Shown: piece after piece, positions 10,560 through 19,770 of the stretch
How positions within the stretch are numbered: the stretch's first letter is position 1
How the letters are laid out: each line of letters starts with the position of its first letter
Origin: an uncultured Acidimicrobiales bacterium
GTDB lineage: Bacteria; Actinomycetota; Acidimicrobiia; Acidimicrobiales; SZUA-35
DNA length: 64,000 bases
Direction: 5' to 3'
Assembly: GCA_938029215.1 (NCBI GenBank)
Contig: CALHFG010000051.1
Span: forward strand, 36,541-100,540
Made by a program: the position numbers and the translations under genes
Notes under the pieces: model-generated
The model's input: only the letters and a program-made list of their open reading frames with translations
The model's database searches: none
What the model was told of the DNA's origin: nothing

Positions 10560-11207
10560 TTAGCGACCGGGAAGGTTCAGTGCCTCGATCGCATCATGAG
10601 CGGCCCGGAAGAATCGGCGAGGATGACGCTTGGACTCAAGAGTCACTTCAAACGCCGAGAACGAACTGTTGAACCGAAGCACGCGGGCCGACACCCTCAC
10701 GGGCACGGTCGGTCGGAGCCGAAACGCTCCGATCAGCTGACCCGTCGCAAACAACTCGAGCTCAGATCCGACCCGCCGTTGTTCGAAGTGTTCGAGCGCC
10801 AGCGCAGCGGACGCACGACTCGACCGAAGTCCCTGGACCAGTTCCGACGGCGACACGCTGAACAACCGGATGGTCCGGGAGCCCTTTCCTGGCCGGCCCG
10901 ACGTGCCCGATCCCCACAATTGCACGTTGGACTGAACACCGGGCTGAACACCGGGCGCCATGGGGCGGGCCCGGCTTGTCCGTGGGCGTGTTTGGCCTTG
11001 CATCTCGGGATCGGTGTCCTCGTGCGCCACCCGATACAAGTCGTCAGCGCTCAGCATGCGTTCGGACTCGTCGAGAATGATGGGTACATCGGGCTCAATG
11101 AGTTCAAGCACGGTTGGTTCCGCTGGTCCGACCGCCTCCGACTTCACCGGAAGCGGCCGAAAGAAATCCGCTCGCATGGTCACGTTATGGCGCGTGCGCA
11201 CACTCAT
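10560..11207 (-). CDS. Hypothetical protein
   Basis: 215 residues from ATG 11207; ATG 11177 is an alternative, and the ORF-track start at 11282 (TTG) gives an implausible Cys-rich leader. Not recognised as a family. The first ~100 residues are acidic then Pro/Arg-rich and probably disordered. The C-terminal ~80 residues look folded ('ELELFATGQLIGAFRLRP' and 'FEVTLESKRHPRRFFRAAH'), a beta-rich module ending in a helix. It diverges from hppA across a 186-bp gap and precedes the M18 aminopeptidase. No membrane segment. Confidence 0.6.
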   Translation of the reverse strand: MSVRTRHNVTMRADFFRPLPVKSEAVGPAEPTVLELIEPDVPIILDESERMLSADDLYRVAHEDTDPEMQGQTRPRTSRARPMAPGVQPGVQSNVQLWGSGTSGRPGKGSRTIRLFSVSPSELVQGLRSSRASAALALEHFEQRRVGSELELFATGQLIGAFRLRPTVPVRVSARVLRFNSSFSAFEVTLESKRHPRRFFRAAHDAIEALNLPGR

Positions 11208-11393
11208 TCCGTCACAAGACTGACACGTTTCGGGCCCCAACCACCTATTCCGCTGCTGAACAGGGCCTTTACATTTCTGCAACGGACCCTAGGGGTATCG
11301 ACCCTTGGTGATTCCGCGTAGGGCAAACTAGCCTCGCTCGGTCGCTGGGTGTACGCGCCCGCGCAAATCATGCCCACTAGCAGGAGCTTTTCC

Positions 11394-13520
<2,127 letters not shown>

Positions 13521-13536
13521 CCGCTTCCGCTCCGAA

Positions 13537-13572
13537 GGGCCCGACTCTCAGGAGTCGGGTCCTTTGAGTTTT
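13537..13572 (+). terminator. Rho-independent terminator of hppA
   Basis: Perfect 8-bp stem CCCGACTC/GAGTCGGG around a TCAG loop (13540-13559), extended by one G-T and two G-C pairs, followed by TTTGAGTTTT. It lies 17 bases after the hppA stop. Confidence 0.85.
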
Positions 13573-13593
13573 ATGGACCCTCGCGTGGCTGGG

Positions 13594-13605
13594 TACGATC
13601 GTCGG
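13594..13605 (+). promoter_or_regulatory. Leaderless-type -10 box of dehydrogenase-like gene
   Basis: TACGAT (13594-13599), six bases, then ATG at 13606. This moves the start 42 bases downstream of the ORF-track start, clear of the hppA terminator. Confidence 0.55.
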
Positions 13606-14514
13606 ATGGCACTACAAAAGCTCACCTCCACCGACGCATTCGTAGTGACTGACATTCCGGATGCTCCGGCAACGGGTGTTGTCCGGATGGGCAAGAAGAT
13701 TCTGCAGTCCAGTGCCAAGGATCTGGCCCGCTCCGCGACGTACTCGTTCGCCGCGTTTGGCTTACAACGGGGTGGCGCTTCGGCCGGCATCAACGCGATC
13801 GAGGAAGCGATCCCCGATGCAATCGCCAACTTTGTTGCTGAGGCGGGTGATATCGGAGGGCTGGATCTCTCCCCCGGCAAGGGCGTGTCCATCGATCAGC
13901 TCGGCCAGCTCCTCGAGTCCCAACATACGCTGGCCGGATCGCGGGCACTTACGGTGACTGGGGTCGTCGCAGCTGCAAAATGGGCCGCCGGCGGGAGTCT
14001 TGCAGGGAAGTCCGCAGTCGTAGAAGGTCAGGGAAGCAACCCAATGGCCGACCTCGTGGCCGCCGGAATGAGCGACGCTGGCGCCGATGTCCTCACGCCC
14101 CTGCCCGACGCCAAGCCATGGATGGTATGGGGTTCCGAGGTCGATCTCTTGCTCACAGGGACCAAACCTGGAACGCTGAACCACAAGGGCGCCGAGAGCG
14201 TCAAAGCGTCGGCGGTGATCCCTTGGGGGCCGATTCCGGTGACCACCAAGGCCTACCTCACTCTCGAACGTGCGGGCATCACGGTGCTCCCCGACTTCGT
14301 GGCAGCTTCCGGCGGCCTGGTAGCGCCCTACTTCGAGAGCGCGTCAACCGACGCTGCCGAACTGGGTGTTGAAGCGGCGAAGCGAATCTCAACGGTTCTC
14401 GATGACTGCGCCCAGCACGGAGACGGCGTGTTGATGGGCGCGTGCGTCAGAGCCGAGACATTCCTTGAAAGCTGGACCGACTGGTCTCCGTTTGGCCGGC
14501 CGCTCGCGGCCTGA
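13606..14514 (+). CDS. Divergent Glu/Leu/Phe/Val dehydrogenase-like protein
   Basis: 302 residues from ATG 13606. The fold is suggested by the C-terminal half: a Rossmann-like 'GKSAVVEGQGSNP' and then 'AGITVLPDFVAASGGLVAPYF', close to the 'G..v.PDflANaGGvv.syfE' signature of amino-acid dehydrogenases. The N-terminal half resembles the substrate domain ('ATYSFAAFGLQRGGASAG') but the usual catalytic lysines of the family, in 'mTyKnA' and 'GGgKg', are replaced by Ser/Ala. It may be a non-catalytic relative or use different chemistry. It converges on the metallopeptidase gene with a 10-bp gap. Confidence 0.7.
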   Translation: MALQKLTSTDAFVVTDIPDAPATGVVRMGKKILQSSAKDLARSATYSFAAFGLQRGGASAGINAIEEAIPDAIANFVAEAGDIGGLDLSPGKGVSIDQLGQLLESQHTLAGSRALTVTGVVAAAKWAAGGSLAGKSAVVEGQGSNPMADLVAAGMSDAGADVLTPLPDAKPWMVWGSEVDLLLTGTKPGTLNHKGAESVKASAVIPWGPIPVTTKAYLTLERAGITVLPDFVAASGGLVAPYFESASTDAAELGVEAAKRISTVLDDCAQHGDGVLMGACVRAETFLESWTDWSPFGRPLAA

Positions 14515-14524
14515 GGCCTGACTG

Positions 14525-15520
14525 TTAGGGCTGGGCGATACTGAAGGTGTCACAACCGTCAGGGTTACCGTCACCTAGCCCCTTCTTGAACCAGTTGATT
14601 CGCTGCTGAGACGTGCCATGGGTGAACGTGTGAGGGTCCACGTACCCCTGACGACTTTGAATCGAGTCGTCGCCGACCGCGGAGGCTGCGTTGATCGCCT
14701 CTTCTAGATCGCCCGGGTCGAGGGTGAATTTGCCGGAACTACCATCGCTGCTGCGTTGGTTCGCGTAGTGCGCCCACACGCCCGCGAAACAGTCGGCCTG
14801 CAGCTCTTGGCGGACCGAGAGCTCATTCCTCGCGTTGGGGTTCTGTGACTGGGCTTGGCGGACCTGGTTGCTGATCCCAGTGATCGACTGAATGTGGTGG
14901 CCGACCTCGTGGGCAATGATGTAAGCCTGAGCAAAGTCGCCGGCCGCCCCGAGGCTGCGCTGAAGGCCTTCCATAGCTCCGATGTCGATGTACACCTTCT
15001 GATCTTGAGGGGCTCCGCAATAGAAGGGTCCAGCGGCAGCACGACCGATACCGCAGCCGTCGGTGCGGGTTTCGCCCTCATAGAGCACCAGCTTGGTTGC
15101 GGTGTACTGCACGCCGGCGTTTTCGAACAGCTGAGACCAAACTTCTTGGGTATCGATGATGAGAGCGGTGAGGCAGTCATCGACATCGACATCGCAGCTC
15201 ACGATGTCGCTACTGGAAGATGCGGCGTCGTCACCACCAAGCGACGGGGCTTCAACGTTGAACGCTCCGCCGCCCGTGTTTGCAGGAGCGGTGTTCACGG
15301 TGGTGTCGCCGCCTCCGAGGTTCACGCCAAAGAGCAGTCCGATGATCGCGATGATGATTGCGCCCAGGCCACCGCCGGCCTTGGCCCCACGAGGCATGCC
15401 TCCGCCGGTGGTCATGCCGCCACGGCCAAAGGTAGTTCCTCGCCCGCTGCGACTCGATCCGCGACGATCGTCTACGTACTGAGCCCCTTTTTCTGCTTGC
15501 TTCCTTGAAAACCTGGCCAT
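14525..15520 (-). CDS. Neutral zinc metallopeptidase (YpfJ/KPN_02809 family)
   Basis: 331 residues. The Arg/Gly-rich N-terminus precedes one membrane helix near residues 52-70 ('GGLGAIIIAIIGLLFGVNLG'), so the peptidase domain should face the outside. The zinc motif HEVGHH lies in 'AHEVGHHIQSITGIS', and the family block 'LQADCFAGVWAHYAN' supplies the third ligand region. The C-terminal 'DPHTFTHGTSQQRINWF' is also typical of the family. Substrates are not established. An excellent ribosome site (AAGGAGGGCGCAAG-ATG) fixes the start. Confidence 0.92.
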   Translation of the reverse strand: MARFSRKQAEKGAQYVDDRRGSSRSGRGTTFGRGGMTTGGGMPRGAKAGGGLGAIIIAIIGLLFGVNLGGGDTTVNTAPANTGGGAFNVEAPSLGGDDAASSSSDIVSCDVDVDDCLTALIIDTQEVWSQLFENAGVQYTATKLVLYEGETRTDGCGIGRAAAGPFYCGAPQDQKVYIDIGAMEGLQRSLGAAGDFAQAYIIAHEVGHHIQSITGISNQVRQAQSQNPNARNELSVRQELQADCFAGVWAHYANQRSSDGSSGKFTLDPGDLEEAINAASAVGDDSIQSRQGYVDPHTFTHGTSQQRINWFKKGLGDGNPDGCDTFSIAQP

Positions 15521-15639
15521 CTTGCGCCCTCCTTCGGCGTATCTATCCTACTCAAATCCGCCGGTCAGACGGTTCGCAGCCGAAAGAGGACCCTATTTGG
15601 GCAGGTGTCCAGGCAAGAACCCAGCCAGAAACGACCCGT

Positions 15640-16530
15640 TCAGAGGGCCACCGCAATGCTGGCCGCCACGGATGCGTTCGACTCCGCAAGCGCAAGGTTG
15701 GTGGCGATGCTTGCGCCGTCGGTGAGTCGGGAGATCTCTGCCAACACCAGAGGCGTGATCGCAGGCCCAGTGACGTTTTGGTCCGAGGCCGCCCCCAGCG
15801 CGGAGTCCACTGCCTCTTCGAGCACGTCAGACTCGATAGCAGCATCTTCGGGGACTGGATTGACGACCAGCACCCCGCCGCCCCCAAGATCCCAGTGGGC
15901 TCGGGCAATAGCCGCAATTTCTTCGGCCGAATCGACCCGGTGTGGCACCGGTAACCCGGAAGATCTGGCATAGAAAGCCGGGAACTCATCGGTTTGGAAA
16001 CCGAGAACAGGGACCGAGCTCGTTTCTAGAAACTCCAAGGTGCGAGCAAGATCGAGGAACACCTTGGCACCCGACGCGACCGTGATGACCTGATGCACCG
16101 ACAACGCCTTGAGATCAGCGCTCACGTCCATCGATTCGCCGACGTCTCTATGGACACCGCCGAGGCCCCCGGTGGCGAACACGCGCAGCCGAGCTGCCGC
16201 GGCTAGTGCGACCGAGGCCGAAACGGTAGTCGCCCCATAGCTCCAGCCCTGGGCGACGGCGACTGCGATATCACGTTCGGCTACTTTGCGCGCCGGGCCA
16301 CAGATTTGGTCATAGAACGCTTCTTCAACGCCAACGACGGCCGCACCGTTGAGCACAGCGGTGAGCGCGGGCTCAGCTCCCCCGGCCCGTATTGCGGCGT
16401 TGCACCGAGCGAGGGCCTCAGTATTGGCGGGGCTTGGAAGGCCCAAGTTCGAGAAGATGGTGGACTCCATCGCCACGGGCGAAGCCCCGGAAGCCATAGC
16501 ATCGGCCAGGCCCTCACCGATTTGGATCAA
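15640..16530 (-). CDS. psuG: Pseudouridine-5'-phosphate glycosidase
   Basis: 296 residues. PsuG cleaves the C-C glycosidic bond of pseudouridine 5'-phosphate to uracil and ribose 5-phosphate. Family blocks present: 'AMESTIFSNLGLP', 'GWSYGATTVSASVALAA', 'FATGGLGGVHR', 'DLKALSVHQVITVASGAK' and 'NLALAESNASVAASIA' near the C-terminus. The start is TTG, sharing bases with the stop of the upstream flavodoxin gene (TTGA overlap), so translation is coupled. The usual partner, the PfkB-type kinase PsuK, is not adjacent. Confidence 0.93.
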   Translation of the reverse strand: MIQIGEGLADAMASGASPVAMESTIFSNLGLPSPANTEALARCNAAIRAGGAEPALTAVLNGAAVVGVEEAFYDQICGPARKVAERDIAVAVAQGWSYGATTVSASVALAAAARLRVFATGGLGGVHRDVGESMDVSADLKALSVHQVITVASGAKVFLDLARTLEFLETSSVPVLGFQTDEFPAFYARSSGLPVPHRVDSAEEIAAIARAHWDLGGGGVLVVNPVPEDAAIESDVLEEAVDSALGAASDQNVTGPAITPLVLAEISRLTDGASIATNLALAESNASVAASIAVAL

Positions 16531-16967
16531 CGGGAGACCAAGGTCTGCACGTCGCCAGCGCCCATGAGCCGATCGACGAATTCTGAGGCACCGCCCACCA
16601 GATCGCTTCGCTTGATAGCTGCTCCACCGACGACATCGCCGCCGCGCCGCTCAACGATTGCCTGGAGCTTGTCGAGGACCTTGCCGGGATCGGTGGCATA
16701 GGTGCAGTAGACCGCGGTCTTCTTCCCGTCGATCACCGGCAGTTTCGCGACCTTCCAGGGACGTCCGGGGCGTTGACCAAAGAAGAACAAGCCGTCAACC
16801 CACGTTCCAACAACGACGAGATCGGAGTCGCTCAGCCACTGGAGATCGGCGCGGTCGATTGCGCAGGCCTTGGCGTCGACGCCTGAGGCGCGCAACTCTG
16901 CGGCAATAAGGTTTCCTGCGTCACGGGTGTTGCCGGTGACGGACTCGTACAGAACGGTGGCCTTCAT
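16527..16967 (-). CDS. Flavodoxin-fold protein
   Basis: 146 residues. It starts with the FMN phosphate-binding signature 'VLYESVTGNTRDAGNLIA' and keeps the flavodoxin beta-alpha pattern ('DSDLVVVGTWVDGLFFFG', then 'GKKTAVYCTYA'). Likely a small FMN electron carrier or a flavodoxin-like oxidoreductase subunit. It is the first gene of a two-gene operon with psuG, and its leaderless-type -10 overlaps that of the divergent mazG gene. The functional link to pseudouridine breakdown is unclear. Confidence 0.85.
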   Translation of the reverse strand: MKATVLYESVTGNTRDAGNLIAAELRASGVDAKACAIDRADLQWLSDSDLVVVGTWVDGLFFFGQRPGRPWKVAKLPVIDGKKTAVYCTYATDPGKVLDKLQAIVERRGGDVVGGAAIKRSDLVGGASEFVDRLMGAGDVQTLVSR

Positions 16968-16990
16968 GCCCCCAATAGTAGAGTCTCGCG
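16968..16990. promoter_or_regulatory. 23-bp divergent promoter region with overlapping -10 boxes
   Basis: The whole gap between two divergent ATGs. Plus strand: TAGAGT (16979-16984), six bases, ATG 16991 (mazG). Minus strand: TACTAT (16980-16975), seven bases, ATG 16967 (flavodoxin). The two hexamers share bases 16979-16980, and both transcripts would be leaderless. Confidence 0.6.
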
Positions 16991-17242
16991 ATGCAGATAG
17001 CCGAGTTCCAACAGCTTATGGATGACCTGTACGGCGAGGCTGACCGGGAGCGGGGAATTTCTGCAACGGTCGCGTGGCTGTGCGAGGAACTTGGTGAGCT
17101 CGCTCAAGCGGTGAGAAAAGGAACCGTCGACGACCAACTGCATGAGCTCGGCGACGTTTTGGCCTGGACCGCCTCGCTCGCCAACCAGCTCGATCTGTCA
17201 CTCACCGACGCCGCTCATCGGTACGTCACCGATCCGCCGTAA
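16991..17242 (+). CDS. MazG-like nucleotide pyrophosphohydrolase
   Basis: 83 residues. The Mg-binding pattern of all-alpha NTP pyrophosphatases is present: 'WLCEELGELAQAVRKG' (EExxE) and then 'HELGDVLAWTASLANQLD' (ExxD). Such enzymes convert noncanonical NTPs to NMP and PPi. It is slightly shorter than usual (~95-110), ending in 'RYVTDPP' and lacking the Cys-containing tail often seen after the 'RY' motif. First gene of a cluster with the selenoprotein (22-bp gap) and the SpoU methyltransferase. Confidence 0.85.
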   Translation: MQIAEFQQLMDDLYGEADRERGISATVAWLCEELGELAQAVRKGTVDDQLHELGDVLAWTASLANQLDLSLTDAAHRYVTDPP

Positions 17243-17252
17243 CCGCCCGCGA

Positions 17253-17264
17253 TAGGCTGTTCAG
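17253..17264 (+). promoter_or_regulatory. Leaderless-type -10 box of selenoprotein gene
   Basis: TAGGCT (17253-17258), six bases, ATG 17265. It supports the upstream ATG as the true start and therefore readthrough of the UGA codon. Confidence 0.55.
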
Positions 17265-17540
17265 ATGTCTTCCGAGCGATACCGAGTGTCAATTACCTAC
17301 TGCGTCCCTTGAGACTATTCGGGTCACGCCGTGAGCGCGACTGCAGACATTCTCTCCAACTACCAGCATGTGATCGACGATCTGTCTCTCAAGACCGGCG
17401 GAGCTGGCGTGTTCGATGTGACCGTGAACGATCAGCTGATCTATAGCAAAGACGAAACCGGCCGCCATGCCGAGCCCGGTGAGGTGCTGCGCCTCTTTCA
17501 AGGCGTGGTTGGGCCAGACGTGCCCCTCTACGGCACCTAA
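17265..17540 (+). CDS. SelW/SelT/SelH-like (Rdx family) selenoprotein with in-frame UGA
   Basis: The ORF track shows only 17331-17540, but the frame is open from ATG 17265 to TAA 17540 except for one TGA at codon 16 (17310-17312). Reading it as selenocysteine gives 91 residues with the redox motif 'YCVPU' (CxxU) exactly where Rdx proteins carry CxxC or CxxU. The rest of the family signature follows: 'GAGVFDVTVNDQLIYSKDE' and 'TGRHAEPGEVL'. The protein has a thioredoxin-like fold and presumably does thiol/selenol redox work in the cytosol. A SECIS-like hairpin follows the UGA. The product should require SelA, SelB, SelC and SelD, none of which is in this window. The alternative, a nonsense mutation of CxxC, is unlikely given the intact downstream frame and the position of the UGA. 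Confidence 0.88.
17321..17344 (+). promoter_or_regulatory. Candidate bacterial SECIS hairpin
   Basis: Hand fold: GTCACGC (17323-17329) pairs with GCGCGAC (17335-17341) with one A-C mismatch. The apical loop is CGUGA (17330-17334), with G in second position followed by U. A G-U pair and a possible G-C pair extend the base. The loop begins 17 bases after the UGA, within the spacing reported for bacterial SECIS elements (about 16-37). Not checked by folding software. Confidence 0.5.
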
Positions 17541-17572
17541 GTTGTCGTTGGCTCATCGGGAAGTCGATCCTC

Positions 17573-18400
17573 TTGTTTGAACACTGGGTTCGGATAGATG
17601 ACCCTCAGGATCCGCGGATCGCAGTCTTCCAGGGGCTCCGGGATCACCAGCTCCGTCAGCTGCGAGAGGCCGACGGCGGCGACATGGAAGGGGTCTTTGT
17701 AGGCGAAGGCGATCTGGTGGTTGAGCGCGCCCTCGAGGCGGGCTATCAGCTCCACTCGATTCTTGTCGACGGGGCCCGCACGAAACCGATTCCAGATCGG
17801 ATCGAACAAGACGCTCCGCCCATCTATGCCGCGGCACCAAACGTTCTGCAACACATCACCGGCTATCACCTCCATCGAGGCCTATTGGCGTGCTTTCGAC
17901 GCCGGCCCCTGATGTCAGCCGACGATGTTCTTGCAGGCGCCGCAACGCTGATCGTCCTCGAGGGCATCAACAACCCCACCAATCTCGGCGTCATCCTCCG
18001 GTGTGGCGTAGCGCTAGGTGTGGATGCATTCGTGATGGACAACACCTGCAGCGATCCTCTGTACCGACGAGCCGGAAGGGTCAGCATGGGCGAGGCCTAT
18101 CGACTCCCGTACGCTCGATTGGGCAGTTTTCCCGAAGATCTGGAGCAGATCCATGCCGCCGGTTTCACCACGCTGGCACTAACGCCGGGCGGCGAGGTGG
18201 ACATTGGCGAGCTGTCCTTTGCGCCAGATCAGAAGGTTGCGCTCGTGCTCGGAAGCGAGGGCCCCGGGTTAGGTGACGGGACGATCGCCGCCTGTTCCAT
18301 CCGAACTCGAATCCCCATGAGCGGCGCCGTCGACAGTCTCAACGTTGGGTCCGCTGCCTCCGTTGCCTTCTACGCCATCCAGCAAAGTCGCAAACGCTAG
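17573..18400 (+). CDS. SpoU/TrmH-family RNA 2'-O-methyltransferase
   Basis: 275 residues. The N-terminal substrate-binding domain ('GVFVGEGDLVVERAL', residues ~40-54) precedes a SPOUT knot domain. All three signature motifs are present: 'LEGINNPTNLGVILR', 'LVLGSEGPGL' and 'IPMSGAVDSLNVGSAASVA'. It should methylate a ribose in tRNA or rRNA using S-adenosylmethionine; which site is unknown. The only start that keeps the substrate domain is TTG 17573, with GGGAAG nine bases upstream. It follows the selenoprotein by 32 bp. Its last 132 bp overlap the 3' end of the opposite-strand PNPOx-like gene. Confidence 0.92.
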   Translation: MFEHWVRIDDPQDPRIAVFQGLRDHQLRQLREADGGDMEGVFVGEGDLVVERALEAGYQLHSILVDGARTKPIPDRIEQDAPPIYAAAPNVLQHITGYHLHRGLLACFRRRPLMSADDVLAGAATLIVLEGINNPTNLGVILRCGVALGVDAFVMDNTCSDPLYRRAGRVSMGEAYRLPYARLGSFPEDLEQIHAAGFTTLALTPGGEVDIGELSFAPDQKVALVLGSEGPGLGDGTIAACSIRTRIPMSGAVDSLNVGSAASVAFYAIQQSRKR

Positions 18401-19168
18401 GTCAGGGCCCTCTCGCCCTGGCACCGCTCGGGATGTCTCAACAAACCGAACTTGACCGGGCCCGGCTTGGGGCGATGATCGCGCGGCTCGAAGTAGTGCG
18501 CCGAGCGCGGCATGTAGTTCACCAGCGGAGTCGAGGCGTTCGGGAAACGGCACCCGGGCTCGGCTGCGACGGCCGGGCTCGTCGACCACAGCCACGATCC
18601 CATAGCGATCGATGTGCACCAGCTCACTGGATCGAGCCAACCAGCGACCGCCGAGAGACCGGAAGATGAGCAGCAGCTCGTCGTCCAACCGTTCGCCGAC
18701 GTCCGCAATGTCGTCTGCGGTCAAGTCAGCCAGGGGGTCAGGTTCAGCTCCGAAGAGATCTTCAGGACGGAGCCAGTGTTCATCGTTCTCATGATCGGTC
18801 CAGCGGACCCGCTCGACCGACATGCGGAACCAGCTGAAATCGAGCGATTCGACCTGCTGAGTCAAGGTGGGGTGTAAGGCAACAAACCGTGGTTGAAGCT
18901 CCAGTTGCTGAAGCCCAGGCACGTCCAATAGCTCTCCCTGCAGCAAGAGCTGCCCCGCCACGCTCATTGCCGCTCTCCGGTCACGTCGGGCCCGAACGGT
19001 GTGAGTCGTAAGATTCGAAAGAACGGTCACAGGCTGGCCAGAGCCATCATCGACGATCGGGACGGGAGCTACTACCGGGCGGCCGTCGGTGTCAACGGTG
19101 GCAAGGCTCGCGGTCGAAGCGACCGAAACGACGCTTCGAGCCTGTTCGGCGAGAGTTGGAGTGAGCAC
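18269..19168 (-). CDS. PNPOx-like flavin-binding split-barrel protein (HugZ-like)
   Basis: 299 residues from GTG 19168. Residues ~8-120 look like a pyridoxamine-phosphate-oxidase-type split barrel ('ASLATVDTDGRPVVAPVPI' and 'SNLTTHTVRARRDRRAAMSV'). The following part, with 'HIDRYGIVAVVDEPG' and 'RVPFPERLDSAGELHAALG', resembles the DUF2470 domain that follows such barrels in heme-utilisation proteins. The last ~45 residues are Gly/Ser/Asp-rich and are encoded opposite the methyltransferase C-terminus, so the tail is probably disordered. FMN or heme as ligand is family knowledge, not seen here. Confidence 0.8.
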   Translation of the reverse strand: MLTPTLAEQARSVVSVASTASLATVDTDGRPVVAPVPIVDDGSGQPVTVLSNLTTHTVRARRDRRAAMSVAGQLLLQGELLDVPGLQQLELQPRFVALHPTLTQQVESLDFSWFRMSVERVRWTDHENDEHWLRPEDLFGAEPDPLADLTADDIADVGERLDDELLLIFRSLGGRWLARSSELVHIDRYGIVAVVDEPGRRSRARVPFPERLDSAGELHAALGALLRAARSSPQAGPGQVRFVETSRAVPGREGPDLAFATLLDGVEGNGGSGPNVETVDGAAHGDSSSDGTGGDRPVT

Positions 19169-19266
19169 AGTGGTGTATCGGGCGTTGCCGAGTACACCTT
19201 GATGTGAGCCGATCCCCGTTGGGTGAACCCATGCGCGTATTACAACCAGATGACATCGGCGACGAT

Positions 19267-19278
19267 TAGGCTACAAGG
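19267..19278 (+). promoter_or_regulatory. Leaderless-type -10 box of SRPBCC-galM-xylB operon
   Basis: TAGGCT (19267-19272), six bases, GTG 19279. The same hexamer is used before the selenoprotein. Confidence 0.55.
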
Positions 19279-19770
19279 GTGCGATTCAATGATGAGCCCA
19301 GCACCGAAGTAACCCTTACGATGCGAGCGTCGATCGACGCCATCTGGCAGGCATGTGTAGACCCAAAGCTTCCGGTTGAAAACAGTCCCGAGCTCATTCA
19401 AGCCGCGTGGGATCCCGATGGTCCTCCTCCCGGCATCGGGGCCCGCCTGCTAGGAACCAATCGTATGGGAGACCGTGAGTGGTCGACCGTCTCGAATGTG
19501 GTCGAGTGGACCCCGCCGATGGCGTGGAGCTATGTGGTTGGCGACACCGAGGAGCCGACGAGTCAGTGGCGATACCAGCTCGAAGACCACGGAGATGGAA
19601 CGGTCACCGTCTCCCAGAGTGTTCGCCTGGGGCCGGGGCCATCTGGGCTCACCGCGGCAATTCAGCGCAAGCCTGAGCTCGAAGAACAAATAATCGCCGG
19701 TCGATTGGACTTCATGGCCCAAGCCATGCGCGCCAACCTCGAAACGATCGAGGCGAGGGCGGCCTTTTGA
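19279..19770 (+). CDS. SRPBCC (polyketide cyclase/START-like) family protein
   Basis: 163 residues. Opens with 'VTLTMRASIDAIWQACVDP', the usual first strand and helix of the SRPBCC ligand-binding fold, and keeps the beta pattern ('REWSTVSNVVEWTPPMAWSY') and the long C-terminal helix. Binds a hydrophobic ligand in other members; no ligand can be named. It overlaps the next gene by four bases (TTGA), so it sits at the head of the sugar operon, although its link to sugar metabolism is not obvious. Confidence 0.8.
   Translation: MRFNDEPSTEVTLTMRASIDAIWQACVDPKLPVENSPELIQAAWDPDGPPPGIGARLLGTNRMGDREWSTVSNVVEWTPPMAWSYVVGDTEEPTSQWRYQLEDHGDGTVTVSQSVRLGPGPSGLTAAIQRKPELEEQIIAGRLDFMAQAMRANLETIEARAAF

Noticed and set aside
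10596-11321. 241-residue plus-strand ORF opposite the hypothetical gene
   Set aside because: Arg/Pro/His-rich composition typical of a shadow and it runs into the hppA control region; the minus strand has a more protein-like C-terminal domain, although neither frame is recognised.
11305-11334. hppA promoter TTGGTG-18-TAGCCT
   Set aside because: Weak match at a loose spacing in GC-rich DNA; not listed as a feature.
17331-17540. ORF-track gene of 69 residues starting at GTG 17331
   Set aside because: It starts after the UGA and lacks the first strand and redox motif of the Rdx fold; the upstream ATG 17265 in the same frame gives a complete domain.
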